A stretch of DNA of 64,000 nucleotides from Pelagomonas calceolata (GCA_918797485.1 CAKKNE010000001.1:1054001-1118000); one strand, 5' to 3'. Numbered from the stretch's first letter, positions 8,609 to 19,900 are shown. Numbers and translations: made by a program. The notes: a model not told the origin generated them from the sequence alone.

Positions 8609-10907
8609 CTAGCCTCCTGGGCTGTTAGCAGTCTTCACATGGCCCGGCTCCCAGAAGCCGAAGGCATGGGCGAAGGCGTCGGGGTAGGGGCCGAAGGCTA
8701 CCTCCTTGATTGGTGGAGGTTTTGTGTTTGATACGTCGTCCTTCAACGACTCTGCGAATTGTGCGGCCGCGCGCCGCCGTCCTTCGACGCTGAGCGACCC
8801 GCGGCCCTCGCGCACCGCTTCCACGACTTTGGGCAGCTTCCCGGCCCGCCGGAGCATCTTCTTGCGCATGTCGTCGGCCAGCTTCCGCTTCCCTGCGCGA
8901 GAACGACGCCGTCGCGAAACTACCACGTCGACGGCGTCGCGGCGACGCGGTCTCGTGAAGACGCCATCTTCATGATATTGAAGTTCGGAAACGTTCGGAA
9001 ACGGACGCTGAGTCAGCACCGGCGTTCTGGCCGCCGCACTCGAAGGCCGCTCCTACCAAAGCCACCCTCCTTTTCTCGCGGTGCTTGTAGTCGCAGAAGG
9101 TCAGATGGTTGTATACCGAAGCGAGCCAGGGCTCCCTCTTGCCATCGGTTATAGCTCGCGTCTCGAAGGGCGTCCTCGCTGGCGCGACGGCGAGGCCTCT
9201 TTGTGGATCGACATCCACAAATAATACGGCAGCGTCCCTGCAACGTCTATCATGCAAAGAAACGTGGACGAGGAAGCGCAGATGCGCGGACCGCGTATCT
9301 TCACCAGTAAAGGCCGCGTCGTAGTGCGCGCCGTCGCCGTTCACATCAACAACTGAAGCACCTTGTTCAGTCAATTTTAATGATACGAACGTCGCGTCCT
9401 CATCAACTTTGAGGCGCGGGTTCGCCAAGTACGTCGCCTCCCTCCACCCAACACCTAGCCGTTCGAGGGACGCCAGTTCCACGAGCTCCCACGCTTGTAA
9501 TCTCCGAGACAGGTGCCACGTCGCCGGTAATATGAGAATGCGGTTCGTTTGGCGTGCCAGGGCGCAGAGCTCGGTCAGTCTATTTTTAAGGTAAACAAAG
9601 TCGTCGGCGCCGCTCGATGAAGCGAGGACGCCGTCGAGCGCGAGGAACCTGCCCCTACGCACGTGGAAGTAGTCGTCGCCGTCCTCCCACAACATGAGTT
9701 CCTTCGCCACAACCTTCTTGCCGAAGGACGACGACAGAGGCACCGAGGACAGCACGTGCACGGCCAGCGTGTCCCGGAACAGAAAGGGCAAGGCGTAGGA
9801 CGCGGCCACGACGCCGTCGACCAGCGTGAAGTTGTAGTTGCCCGTGCCCATCATCTTGCCCGGTCGCGTCTTTAGTATTAATGACTGCAAAGCTCCGTCG
9901 ACGAGATGGCCCCGCTCGTCCGTGTCAAATCCATCTACTTTGCAATTGTCGCGGTCTTTGATGTAGTTGATGCGCGGATGGCTGATGACCTTCTTGAGGA
10001 CGCAGTTCACCAAGCCCTGGTCGAAGGCATGGGGGTGCCTCCTCAGGTAGTCTAACAGAGTGTCGAAGAGATCATATGATCTACCATCAGTATCAGATGC
10101 GATATAATATAAACCAATATTTATCGTGTAGGGATTGTCCTCGTGCAACGCCCACGCACTTCCTGGATTCAAACCAGCCGTATCGGTTGCTGCGGCGGCT
10201 CGGAACACATCGACCACCGACGGTCCGGACGGTCGCGGCGGCAGCCACAGGTCCATCTCCCAGAAGAAGAAGCGGATTCGAGCTTTACATAACAACATGG
10301 CGGCGTAGTACTTTCCCAAGTATACGACGTCCTTCGTGGACGCCGTCCGAGGCTTCGCGAGGAACGCGACGCGCTTTTTTTGGGAACAAGCATCTTCTGC
10401 GGTGTGTCTATCTAGCGACACGTAGAAGAGTCCATCAGAGAAACCGGCTTTGCGAGCCATCTCAAAATTCGCCTCGAGCAAATCCCCATAGGCCTGGTCG
10501 ACAATTGTGAACACAACTTCGTTGGTGTGAGTGCGTCGCAAAATCTCCCTTACGACCTCTTCGAGCTGGGTCTCGAAGGGCGCATCTAGCGAAGAACAGC
10601 GTGCTGCTCCTCGTGTCGTGTTGAGGAATGTTGGCTGTACGCTGGGTAGTGGCGCGTCGCGCCAGCGGAGCTTTTTTGCCGCGGTTTGTATGTGTTGTAG
10701 CGCTTTCTTAAGTTTTAAAGATCTTCGATCGACGCTCGCGCAGCGCTGCGGCTCCGTGCACGGCGCGAGTGCTCTCGCGAGCTCTAGAGTGGCTGGTGGT
10801 GGCGGTTCGTGCACCGGCAGCTCGGGCGCGAGGTTCGATCGCTCGAGGAGCGCCGTGAAGAGGGCGAAGGTGGCTGCTGCCGCGGCGGCGGCGCGGTGGA
10901 GCTTCAT
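8609..10907 (-). CDS. Type II membrane glycosyltransferase, GT77/Nucleotid_trans-like, two exons
   Basis: Exon 1 is 10907-9020 and exon 2 is 8892-8609; the 127-nt intron is phase 1. Splicing joins GGQNAG to KRKLADDMRKK and gives about 723 residues. A signal anchor (AAAAAAATFALFTALL, residues 6-21) is followed by a lumenal domain. EVVFTIVDQAYGDLLEANFE, then GLFYVSLD, then FFFWEMDLWLPP fits the nucleotide-diphospho-sugar transferase fold of PF03407/GT77, with MDL in the place of the DxD metal motif. TINIGLYYIASD and AFDQGLVNCVL also fit ('NtGl...', 'DQ...N'). The second half (about residues 380-640) is less conserved. The expected role is sugar transfer onto secreted or cell-surface glycans; donor and acceptor are unknown. 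A duplicated 81-bp promoter block lies upstream. Confidence 0.75.
8893..9019 (-). mobile_element. Introner-like intron in the glycosyltransferase gene
   Basis: 127 nt, GT...AG, phase 1 on the minus strand. Its centre (8927-8968) shares GATGGCGTCTTCACGAGACC and CGCCGCGACGCCGTCGAC with the intron at 50320-50502, so both come from one repeated family. Confidence 0.75.
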
Positions 10908-10995
10908 GCAGCTCCTATGCCCTTACGGATGCTCGTCACGCTTTGCGAATTGATCCAGCCGCTGCGGTAGTCGCAGGCATCTTGCAAACGCCCGC

Positions 10996-11149
10996 ATGCA
11001 TTGGTGGGGCTGCCCTTTGCCCGTGACGGCCAAATTTATGCGCAGCTAGCTAGCGGCGTGTAAAGACAGCCGCGAGATGCATTCGTGAGCTGCCTTGTGC
11101 TCGTGACGCCGACGGGCAAAATTTGCAGCTAGCGGCCGTAAGACACTAG
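10996..11149. repeat. Tandem 81-bp promoter block
   Basis: Copy A (10996-11068) and copy B (11077-11149) both run ATGCATT, CTGCC, GTGACG, CAAATTT or AAAATTT, GCAGCTAGC and then the CTAG motif. In copy A the motif (11050-11067) has lost its far arm; in copy B it is whole. It lies upstream of the glycosyltransferase start at 10907. Confidence 0.65.
11129..11149 (-). promoter_or_regulatory. CTAG palindrome motif, copy 4
   Basis: Minus-strand reading CTAGTG, TCTTACGGC, CGCTAG (21 bp). It is 222 bp before the glycosyltransferase ATG and 320 bp before the tRNA gene. Confidence 0.72.
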
Positions 11150-11468
11150 GAAGATGATTACCCACGGCGCTTAGCTAACTGCACGCTGACCGCGTGGTTC
11201 ATTGACCAGCGCAGTATTCATCATTTGTGTCGGTGCACAAACGCTCAGCCGCGTGGCGCAAGCGCGCGCACACGCACCGCTTTAAACACACATGCTCCCT
11301 CCCTGCTGGAAACGCGTCGCCGCGGCGCCGCATTACCGCGCCTCACATTTGCGCCGCGCCGCCGGGAACAACGGCTCGGCAAACATGTCGCTACCTCACA
11401 GGCACTAGCGGACGTCCCCTCAACGCGCGCCCTCGAAGCACGACCTTCGGGCGGCGTATCACACGAAA

Positions 11469-11542
11469 GCTCTCGTGGCCTAATGGACAAGGCGTCGCCC
11501 TCCTAAGGGCGAAGATTGCGGGTTCGAGTCCCGCTGGGAGCC
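11469..11542 (+). tRNA. tRNA-Arg (anticodon CCU)
   Basis: A full cloverleaf can be drawn. The acceptor stem is GCTCTCG with TGGGAGC (two G-U pairs). The D arm contains GGCCTAATGGACAAGGC. The anticodon loop is CTCCTAA, giving anticodon CCT (reads AGG). The T arm is GCGGG-TTCGAGT-CCCGC. There is no intron and CCA is not encoded. The TTCGAGTCC block is the internal B box. The first T run that could end Pol III transcription is T6 at 11607-11612, unusually far downstream. Confidence 0.93.
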
Positions 11543-11860
11543 CCTGCAACTTGAAGCGTTATGGACAAAAAAACGCAAAAAAAACGCATGGAGGGCGCCC
11601 CGTTCGTTTTTTGACAGCTGTCGGAGCAAAAAAAAGTGAACGGCCACTTAACCTAAGACGGAATCGCTACGCGCTCAGCGCCAAAACCGGCCGGTACCAG
11701 AGGCGGTTTACGGCCGGCGTCGCGACTAAGACTCCATGCGTCCGCGGCGCGCGGCGCGCGCCACTATCGGAGCGCACGCCTCCACGAAGAGACGGCGCCG
11801 GCGCCCAGCTCGAGCCGCGCGACGCGCGACGAGGTCGTCGCGCTGGAGGGCGCGCCGCGA
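11543..11860. other. Spacer after tRNA-Arg
   Basis: 318 bp between the tRNA and the 3' end of the repeat-protein gene. It holds A-rich runs near 11565-11585 and the T6 run at 11607-11612. No gene is supported. Confidence 0.6.
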
Positions 11861-14800
11861 TTACTTGGCGGGCGCGGCCTTCTTGGCTTTTTTGGCTTTT
11901 TTGGCGCCCTGCGGCTTTGGAGCGGCCGTGCGCTTTTTAGGACATGGTTTGTAGACAATCGTAACGCCGAAGTCGATGCCGTGCTTGTCTTGCACTTCCT
12001 TCGCGGCTTTAAGGATGGCGCTGTTCCTCGGATACCAGAACTGGTCGCAGGGCTTGCAGGCCGTTCCTTCTTGGAGATCACCAACAAATTTGATGCAGAT
12101 TTTGCACGGCTGCCCGACGCGTTTCCCTGTGCACTTATTCCCTATATATTCGATGCCGGACAAGTGCTGTTTGATGTCGGCCGCACATTTCGGCTTTGAG
12201 AGTTTGGTGGTGCAGCCCGTGGCCAACGTGAACTTAACCGTGCCTCCGAAGGCTTCCCGGTCCGCTTGGTTTTTCTCTACATTCTGGGCATTCCTTTTCC
12301 TTTGGGCCTCGACCGCATCTGCCTCCAAACCGTTGTCGCTCTTCCACTTGTTAATTTTCGCCATGAAAGCATCCTCGTCGAGGGCCTCGATGTCGGCCGG
12401 CGACATGTTCTTGAAGAGTACCTCGGGCGTAAACTCGCTGAGATCCAGGTCGGGATTATGTTGTTGGAGCGCGCCCCGCACACGCTTGAGGCGCAAGACC
12501 TTCGCGCCCGCGAGGCCGGCCTCGTACGCGGCCTGCATGACGTCGGACCGGACGTTAGCATAGGACGCCTCATCGTTCACCTGCGCAGACGCGGCGTCAT
12601 TTCTGTTTTCCTTCGATTGGCGGGCGCGTGACGTTTCGCGCGTGTCGGCGGTCCACAACGAGAGAGGGTACGCGATCGGGGCGTCCTGGATGATCGCAGG
12701 CGAGAATTCGGGCGCCGTGCGGGAGACGCGAAAATATAGAGTACGGCACGGGCACGCTGACGTCGAAGTTCGTCGCGCCGCTCTCGTGGACCACGGCCTC
12801 GCACGCGGCGACGTTGAACTGCTTCACCCGTCGTTTTTCCTGGACCCTGCCGTACATCGACCGCGACGGGAGCCCGGCGTCGTACGCGCGCTGCAGCGCT
12901 TCTGCCGAGAAACGCCGGAGCGCGTCCGGATTGCGGACCTGCGCGACGCGGTGTTGTGGACGACGGCCTCGCGTGCGCGCGGCGACTGCGGTCTTCCCTC
13001 GCGAAGGGAAGAAACGGACGTGCGGCGCCGCCGCGGACGTCGGCTTCCGTTACAAGGCGGCCTTCCTTGGAGAGGGAGGCGGCGACGAGGGCTGCACCGA
13101 GCCATCCGAGCTGGACCCCTAGCGGGATCTTTTGTGTCAAGGGCGCATACCGCGCCTCGAGCCCGGCGTCGTACATGCGCTGCAGCACGTCTCCCCGGAT
13201 CGCCCGGAGCTTGGCCTCGTCATCGACCTGCGCGGCGCGTGACGGTGACGCGGACGAGGGCCCTGGTGCGCGCGACGACTGGTGTGTCTCTCGAAGCGTC
13301 GACGGACAAAGGAAGCGGGCGTGGCGCGCCGGCGCGGACTTCCTCGAGCGCTAGTTGATAACCGGCCTTCTGGGCGACGGCGGCGGCGGCGGGTCTATCG
13401 AGCATCTTGAGCTGGCACTGCAGCAGGAACCGTTCTATCAAGGGCGCGTACCGCGCCTTCTGCGCGGCCTTGAGCGCGGCGTCGAATGTCTCCGGATTGC
13501 GCTTGTCGAGCCAGGCTTCTACTAAAGCCCTGTCCGACTCGTTCGTCGAGCCGCGGGCGTCGGACGAATCATCAAGGTCTGCTGGATCGAACAACACGCG
13601 GTCGAACGGGTCATCGCAGCTGTTGTCGTCGGCGACCAGCGACGGCGGCGCGGCCGTGCGTGTCGTGGAGGCGTCGACCATCACGACGTCGGACTCCGGC
13701 GCGACGGCCGCGCGCGCGGCGGAATCGGACGCGCTGCCGCGCGACGCGTCGACGGCGCGGAGCCGCGGCATGGCGACCGCGGCGTGCGGGGCGACGGCGG
13801 CGACGACGCCGCCGTCGGCAGCAGCTAAAGCGGGCCGGAGCCAGCCCTTGGCGGCGGCGATGCGCTTGGCAGCCGCGAGCACGTCGGCGGGAGCGCGGTC
13901 GCCGAGCGCGTCGAGCGCGTCGAAGAGGTCGAGGAAATAGATGACGTGGTTCATCCGCGCGAAGAACTCGGCCTTCTGGGCGTGCGTCTTCCGCGCGAAC
14001 TTGTCCTTGCGCATCTGGCAGATCGCGTCGACGGCGGCCGCGTCGCCTAAGTAGATGTCGTTGTAGATGGTAACCTGCGTGGGGCGCGGGCTTGAGGGGT
14101 CGCGCGGCGCTCGCGAAGGCGCGACGGAACATGTTGCTTTCGAAGCTGCGTGCTGACCTCTCGGATCTTTCGGTCGTCGCCGGCGACGGCGAACATGAGC
14201 TGGGACGCGCCTCGGTCCGACGAGGCCCGGAGCTTCGGACCCGGGATGCTCCACGACGTCTCCTCGTCGGTCTCGTCGTCGAGGATGCTCCTGGCGAGAT
14301 TGGCCTGCATGTCCATCGCGGCCTGGGCGTGCATCAGGATGTCGCCGAGCGGGTTCTCCAGGTTCTCCTTGACCCACTTCGCAGCGGCGCCGCCGGCCGC
14401 CCAGACCGTCTGGCCGGTGTACTGGCCCTCCTCCATGATCGTCTCGATCATCTCGAGGTAGGCCGCGCGCACCCACGCCGCGTCGAGGCCGGCGTCCGCG
14501 AGGACCGCGTCGTTGGTCTGCTTGACCTTGCGCGCGCCCGTCTGGCGGCCGGTCGAGGGGTCTGTCGCCGAGCACTGCAGGAGCTCGGCGTCGAAGAGGA
14601 GCAGGTACCCGCCGAACTCGTCGGCATCGAGGCCCACGTGCTCGAATATCGTCTTCATGTGGAACTCGATGCACGCGTGCTTCTGGGGGATCTTCGGGCC
14701 CTTGAACTGCTTCTTCGGGACATAATGTTTAGCCAGCACCGCGCGCAGTCTCGGGTTCAGAAGGTTCAAATCGGGGAAGCTAAGTAACGCGAGCGGGATG

Positions 14801-15117
14801 CCGTGCACCACCAGTGTCGCGGCGAGCCACTTTTGCTTCTCGCCGGACTCGACGTACGTAGAGCCGCCGAACTCATTTTCGATCTTTCGCAGATCTTCCA
14901 AAATGGACGCTCTTTCGGCCTCCGTCGCGCCGTTGAGCAGGTCGTCGACGCCGGGTCTCGTTAGGAACTCAGCAAAATTCCACGGCTCCGTGCCCCGGCG
15001 AGCCATTTCGGGCGCGGCGGGGTCTGAGCCGGCGTGCTCGAGCGACGGGTTCGAAGCAGGAGCGAAGCGTAGCTTTGTTTTGTCCCCAACGAGGGCCAGG
15101 GGTACGGTCACTTTCAT
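11861..15117 (-). CDS. Unrecognised five-exon protein with short repeats and Cys-rich basic C-terminus
   Basis: Exons: 15117-14158, 14074-13340, 13227-13039, 12938-12762 and 12580-11861; every length is a multiple of three and every intron is phase 0. The predicted protein has about 926 residues. I recognise no family. Residues 1-320 are mixed alpha/beta without a known motif. Later exons carry a loose repeat ending AYDAGL or MYDAGL (VLQRMYDAGLEARYAPL; ALQRAYDAGLPSRSMYG; VMQAAYEAGLAGAKVLR), and exons 3 (63 aa) and 4 (59 aa) each hold about one unit, starting at the valine right after the splice site. The last exon has paired cysteines (KCTGKRVGQPCKICIKF, ACKPCDQFWYP) and a KKAKKAKKA tail, which suggests zinc or nucleic-acid binding. 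The donor of the last intron is uncertain (12761 or 12633). Confidence 0.6.
12581..12761 (-). mobile_element. Fourth intron of the repeat-protein gene, donor uncertain
   Basis: The acceptor CAG before GTGAACGAT is clear. Donor 12761 (GAC before GTCAGC) gives 181 nt; a later donor at 12633 would give 53 nt and 43 more coding residues that also look protein-like. No introner core is seen, so this may be an ordinary intron. Confidence 0.45.
12939..13038 (-). mobile_element. Introner-like intron with target duplication
   Basis: 100 nt, phase 0. Donor side GAC then GTCCGC and acceptor side CAG then GTCCGC: the six bases after the donor cut are repeated after the acceptor, as expected when a target duplication supplies the donor GT. 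Confidence 0.68.
13228..13339 (-). mobile_element. Introner-like intron, second of the repeat-protein gene
   Basis: 112 nt, phase 0; donor GAA then GTCCGCGCC, acceptor CGCGCAG then GTCGATGAC. A GTCCGTCGACG core lies inside. Removal joins QLALEE to VDDEAKLRAI. Confidence 0.65.
14075..14157 (-). other. First intron of the repeat-protein gene
   Basis: 83 nt, phase 0; donor GAG then GTCAGC, acceptor CCACGCAG then GTTACC. Removal joins DDRKIRE to VTIYNDIYLGD. No introner core is seen. Confidence 0.65.
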
Positions 15118-15565
15118 GGCTTGTCGAGCGGAATTGAGGCCAGGAGGCCGAACGCGGATAGATGGGGTACTGCTGACGAGCAGGCGTGCTCAAATACGAC
15201 TTTATCGCGGAGTTGTGCGGCTTTTTATACTTACAAACGCAAACAGGCTAAACCCGAAATTACCGCACGCATCCCACCGGCCTCGCACGGCTCGCGTCGC
15301 AATTCGGAGGCCTCGGCGAGGGACACCTCGCTGCGAAATGCAATCTCCTTGGAGCATCCGCGGGACCGTCCGCTAATACCTGTCCATTGACACACTAGCA
15401 TTTACGATCGACGATCTCCGCGAGGCCGTGACGACGCATGAGGAGGTGGAGCGGACCGCGCGGCGGCGCGTACTCGGCAGCGCGCACCCGCTCACAGAGG
15501 CGATTGAGACATCCTTGAAATTGTCGAACCGGACTAGCTATCAGAAGATTCACAGTAAACCATTA
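15118..15565. other. Intergenic region with a degenerate CTAG motif
   Basis: 448 bp. At 15371-15398, CGCTAAT and ACACTAG flank a diverged centre, a weak minus-strand version of the palindrome 254 bp before the repeat-protein ATG. Nothing else is recognised. Confidence 0.4.
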
Positions 15566-16492
15566 TCACCACGTCGCGTCGCGGTCGTCGTCGCCGAGGC
15601 CGTACGGCGCGGCACCTCGTAAGTGGGGTTCCTCCGCGGCAGGCTCCTCGTCTGGTGCAGGCTCCTCCGCCGCTGCCTCCTCCTCGACAGCCTCCTCCTC
15701 CTCGCCGCCGCCGCCAGCCTCCACGTCGCCAGGCGCGTCCGCCGGCGCGGCGGCCGCGTCCGGCTCGTCCGCGTCCAGCTTTCCAAAGTCCGCGTCCGCC
15801 GGCTCGTCCGCCTCCGCCTCCGGCGCCTCAGTATCGAACCCGTCCAACCTGCCGAAGTCCTCGTCGAGCTCGCCGAAGCCATCGTCCAGGGGCGGCCTCA
15901 ATCGACAACTCCGCCCAAGATGGAAGTCGCCGAAGCGGTACCTCAGATGACACCTCTCGACCGGCTCGCACTTTTTCGTGGCCCAGCGCCAGTCGCACTC
16001 GACCGACGTGTCCGGCGCCGCATCTCTCAAAAAGCCCAGGAGTTGATCAAAGGCTCTTTCACTTCGCACGGCGATGAGACCAGCTACTTTCTCGAAAGTT
16101 CCGCGTTCACCGCTCACGTCCGGGTCGCACACTTCTTCCTGGAGAAACGAGTCGGGCGGCCGCAGTCGACACGCCCGCGACGGCGTCAGATCCCCCGCGC
16201 GGTGCTGGAACGAGCACTCGCAGCGCGGCACACACACGGACTTGGCATAATTCCAGCGACACTGGGCATCGCTCCTAGGTAGCAATCTATTCACGATGAA
16301 ATCGCCCGCCGCGTCCGTGAACTGTTCTAATAAAGATCGTTCGTCGTTCTCGTCGTCCGTGACCTCGGGTATGTTCGTGAGTCGCAACCGCTCCTCTAAT
16401 AAAGCGACTCGATCTAGCAGTTCCTTGTAGTCGCCACTAGGCTCTGCGTCCTGCGCGGCGGCCAGCGCTGCTATTGTGAGGAGGACTCGCAT
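15566..16492 (-). CDS. Secreted protein with two Cys-rich repeats and an acidic tail
   Basis: 308 residues. MRVLLTIAALAAAQDA is a signal peptide. Two copies of one cysteine module follow: CRWNYAKSVCVPRCECSF ending in RACRLRPPD (about residues 78-113), and CDWRWATKKCEPVERCHLRY ending in RSCRLRPPL (about residues 164-202). The shared pattern is CxWxxAxKxCxPxxxC, then HR or YR, then GD, then RxCRLRPP. The last 100 residues are almost wholly Asp, Glu, Ala, Pro and Gly. I know no family with this module. It is probably an extracellular or endomembrane protein, with a tail that might bind cations or a mineral phase (inference). Confidence 0.65.
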   Translation of the reverse strand: MRVLLTIAALAAAQDAEPSGDYKELLDRVALLEERLRLTNIPEVTDDENDERSLLEQFTDAAGDFIVNRLLPRSDAQCRWNYAKSVCVPRCECSFQHRAGDLTPSRACRLRPPDSFLQEEVCDPDVSGERGTFEKVAGLIAVRSERAFDQLLGFLRDAAPDTSVECDWRWATKKCEPVERCHLRYRFGDFHLGRSCRLRPPLDDGFGELDEDFGRLDGFDTEAPEAEADEPADADFGKLDADEPDAAAAPADAPGDVEAGGGGEEEEAVEEEAAAEEPAPDEEPAAEEPHLRGAAPYGLGDDDRDATW

Positions 16493-16688
16493 GCCGTTGC
16501 TGCGGGGCTCGTGACGCGCGTACAGGCAGGTACGCTCTGCAGGAGGTGCCTCGAAAAGGCGCCGCGCCGCGTGACTGGTGGTGCTGGCAGCTGCGCTTTG
16601 ACAAGTCGAAAATCACGCGAATCGCGTCGTGTAGCGCATAAATGGCGCGGTTTTTATCCACGTTTGCAAAGCTTAAAGCGGTTGTAAG

Positions 16689-16712
16689 CTAGCGGCATGG
16701 TAGACACACTAG
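16689..16712 (-). promoter_or_regulatory. CTAG palindrome motif, copy 5
   Basis: Minus reading CTAGTG, TGTCTACCATGC, CGCTAG; 24 bp, the longest copy, with the CAAG extension. It lies between the divergent Cys-rich protein (197 bp) and IQ/PDZ gene (283 bp), in a 502-bp spacer where nothing else is recognised. Confidence 0.7.
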
Positions 16713-16994
16713 CAAGCACGCCTCACCGATCGAGCGAGTCCTCGGCGCCGACGCCGCACGCGCAAGGCTCCCGAGGACTCCTGCGGCGCGTCCAAAACGC
16801 CTGCGAAAGGCCAAGCTTCGGCTGCGGACACAGCTCCAAAACCGGGTGATCTCCGGCCGCCCGCCGGAGTGATCACTGCGCAGGAGCGGCAGCGACGACA
16901 CCACTCACGCGCGCACGCAGGGCAGGGCTGCCCAAGCCCAGCAAGAGCTTAGACTTGGCCAGAGAGGGCAGCGTCCCCACGACGCGTCGGACCC

Positions 16995-19900
16995 ATGGAC
17001 GGCGCCGACGAGGAGACCAAGGAGGAGCCCCACTGGGAGTTGGATGATAAGGCGCGAGCCTTAGCCAAGCAGCAAGAAATACAAGAGAGAGAGGCCGACG
17101 AGCAAAGGAGACAACAAGAACTGATCTCCGCCTACGCGCACTCCGTAGCTAGAGATGCGGCGAACAATAATAAAGATGACTGGTCCGAGCTACGTACAGA
17201 AGATGTGGAAGAAGAGGGTACCGTGGTAGATTCTCTGAGTTCCTACTTGTTCGGGAGTACTCCAGTGCAACCGGAGTCCCCGAAGGACCAACTCATCAGA
17301 GACGCCATCCTCGACGAGAACACGGTCGTCGACGACGATGAATTAGAACGCCAGAAGCAGGAGTCGGCCTTAAGGCACTGGAAGAATTACGACCTCGAAA
17401 CGTCCCTGAAACCGCAGCTCGTGCCGGAGAGAGAATACTTGGCTGCCCTCAAGATTTGTAGGGCCTGTAGGATCTTCAACCAACGTAGAGAAGCGGCTCG
17501 ACGGCAACAGAGCGTAGGCAACATCGCTATTTGTAGTAGAGAAGCGACAAAAATAAAACGCGCGTGGCGGGGCGGGAAGGGCAGAAGAGCCATGCGCGAC
17601 GCCAAACAAGCCTCATTTGAAGATGAAAAAGATTGGAAGTCCTACGAGGACTTCCGGGCGACCCTACTGGGTCCCGGGTATACGTTATCGCGATGGTCGC
17701 ATAGTAAAAAAACTCTGGTACCCTGTAACATCACGGTCTCGAAGGATAGAGATTGGCTGCTCATGAAGCAGCCGAACCGCAAGACGAAGAAGCGGCGCCT
17801 GAAGGATATTCATACCATCGCGAAGGGCTACAAGTCGCCGTTTCTCCGAGATCTGTTACATCAGCCCAAAGAAGATCTTGTGTTGACGTTGATGCTGCGG
17901 CGGATTAAGGTACTACCGTTGGGCCTGGGCGAGGAGGTTGTGGAAGATTCGCTGGACTTTTTGTTCGAGGTGCCGGCCTCGATGCGCGCGGCGCGGCGTC
18001 CGAAGTCATGCGACTCGCGTCCGAATTCACTCAATATCGAAAAAGAGACCGGCCACGACCTCGTCTGGTGGACACGAGTCGCGTCGACGGCGTAATGAGC
18101 GTCTCCGCGCGCAGGCAAGGGCAACTCCGAGATGGTCAACGACGGGAAATTTATTTGCAAGCGCTTCTTCTCGAACTTTGAAAAATTAAAAAGAGAAGTA
18201 GAAAGCGAGGAGGCCTTCTTCTTCAACGACGACGGCGTCTACTGCCAGGTGGGGACGTCGATCTTTGATCGGTGGGAACAAGTCACACTAATTGATCCCG
18301 AATGGGACAAGGCGATCGACGACGACGAGAAGCGCGTGCGCCTCCATAGGAAATACGAGGCCGAACGCTTAGCCCAGCAAGCGCCGACGAAGGCGCCGAA
18401 GCATTGTTATCTCCCGGCGCCGATCCCCGAAGGTCGCAAACCTCAAGATGATTTGAAGTACGTCTACCTCTCGACCGACGAGGACGGGAAGGAGTGCAAG
18501 GCGACGTGGCACAGTCGCACGGTCGAGATCGACTACGGCGAGTTCAAGGAGAAGGAACTTAAAAGAAGACAGCAGCACGACCCGTCCGTCGAGATCGTGA
18601 CGGTCTACCGGAAGGAGGTGTTCACGCTCCAAGCTTGTGGATGTATAGATGAGGACGACCCCGAGTCGGAGATAGTGCCGTTGTACGGGCGCCATCGGAA
18701 ACATCTACGCATCGAGGACGACGATCCTGTACCGGCGCCGTTCGACGACCTGTTACCGTACTTCCGGAACAAGCTCCAGGACGTGTACGGCGACATCGGC
18801 GTCGGCGGCTGGCGGAACACCTTCGACGGGACCTTTGAGTTGGAAGATGACTGCTGGCGGGAACTTTGTAAATTGTGCGAGAAGGGGTCGAGGGAACAGA
18901 AGTCGGCGGGCCGGAAATTGCTCCACGCTCTAGATGGGCGAAGCGCCGAGACGGACGACGAGGGCGACACGCCCAGTGGCTTTGCGGCCTGGCGGTCGTT
19001 TTCATTCTCCTCATTCAGTCCAAGAGCTCGCAAAGACACCTCTACCTCTATCGAGACCACGACGACAGCTTCCGAAGATGAGGATAAACCTCGAGTAGAA
19101 GTAGATGAAGCGTTGCGGAAGAAGCGGGAGCAGGCCGTGTTGGATGCGCTCTGGAAGAAGAAGGATCAAAAAGAGGGCACGATGTGGCGGAAGTCGGAAC
19201 GCGGCGTCCCCTTACGCCATCGACGCGACTCGTCACGGCCCGGGACGCGTCGACGGCGTCCCGAGACACTTATATACAACACAGGTCGCCGCGGAGCTTC
19301 AACACGGCGCAGAAGAAGGCCCTCGAGAAGGAGAAAAGGGACTTGGAAAAAGAAGCGCAGAAACGCATCGCCGAGGAGAAGGCCAAGGAGGAGGCGCGTG
19401 CGCGGCGTCCCGTCGTGTAGAGTCACGCCCTCAACTTGTGTCCATCTCACGATGACGTGGGTGGCCATTCGGACCGCGTTGACGGAAACGCTCCGCGCAG
19501 GCGGCCGAGAAGGAACGACGATTGGCTTTAGGTGAAGATGATAGCGAGGACGAGGCCACCGAAGCGAAGGAGGACGACGAGGCCAAGGAGGAGGCCCCAT
19601 CGGAGGAGAGCGACGAGGACGAGGCCAGGGGCGCGCCGACGCCCTTTTTTGATGTAGTAGTGTTAGAAAGATCACAAAAGCGGAAGCCCAAGATTCCCCT
19701 CGGGATATCCGTGTCGGAGATCAAGGACTTGAGTGGCATCCATTTTCGGAGGATACGGCTCCACGGCGCGAAGGAGTGCGTGCCCAAGTGTTGTCTGAAG
19801 GTCGTCGAGGTTCATGAGGACGCGTGTCCTTACTCGATCTCGAACGCGTCGCAGAACGGCCTGTTGAGGACCGGTGATTATCTAGTTGGTGTCAACGACC

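Noticed and set aside
11227-11940. 237-codon plus-strand open frame running across the tRNA region
   Set aside because: It reads straight through tRNA-Arg and has no domain; the composition is typical of chance frames in GC-rich DNA.
13486-13944. Plus-strand frames opposite the repeat-protein gene
   Set aside because: Arg-rich mirror frames without motifs; the minus strand has consistent exons and splice phases.
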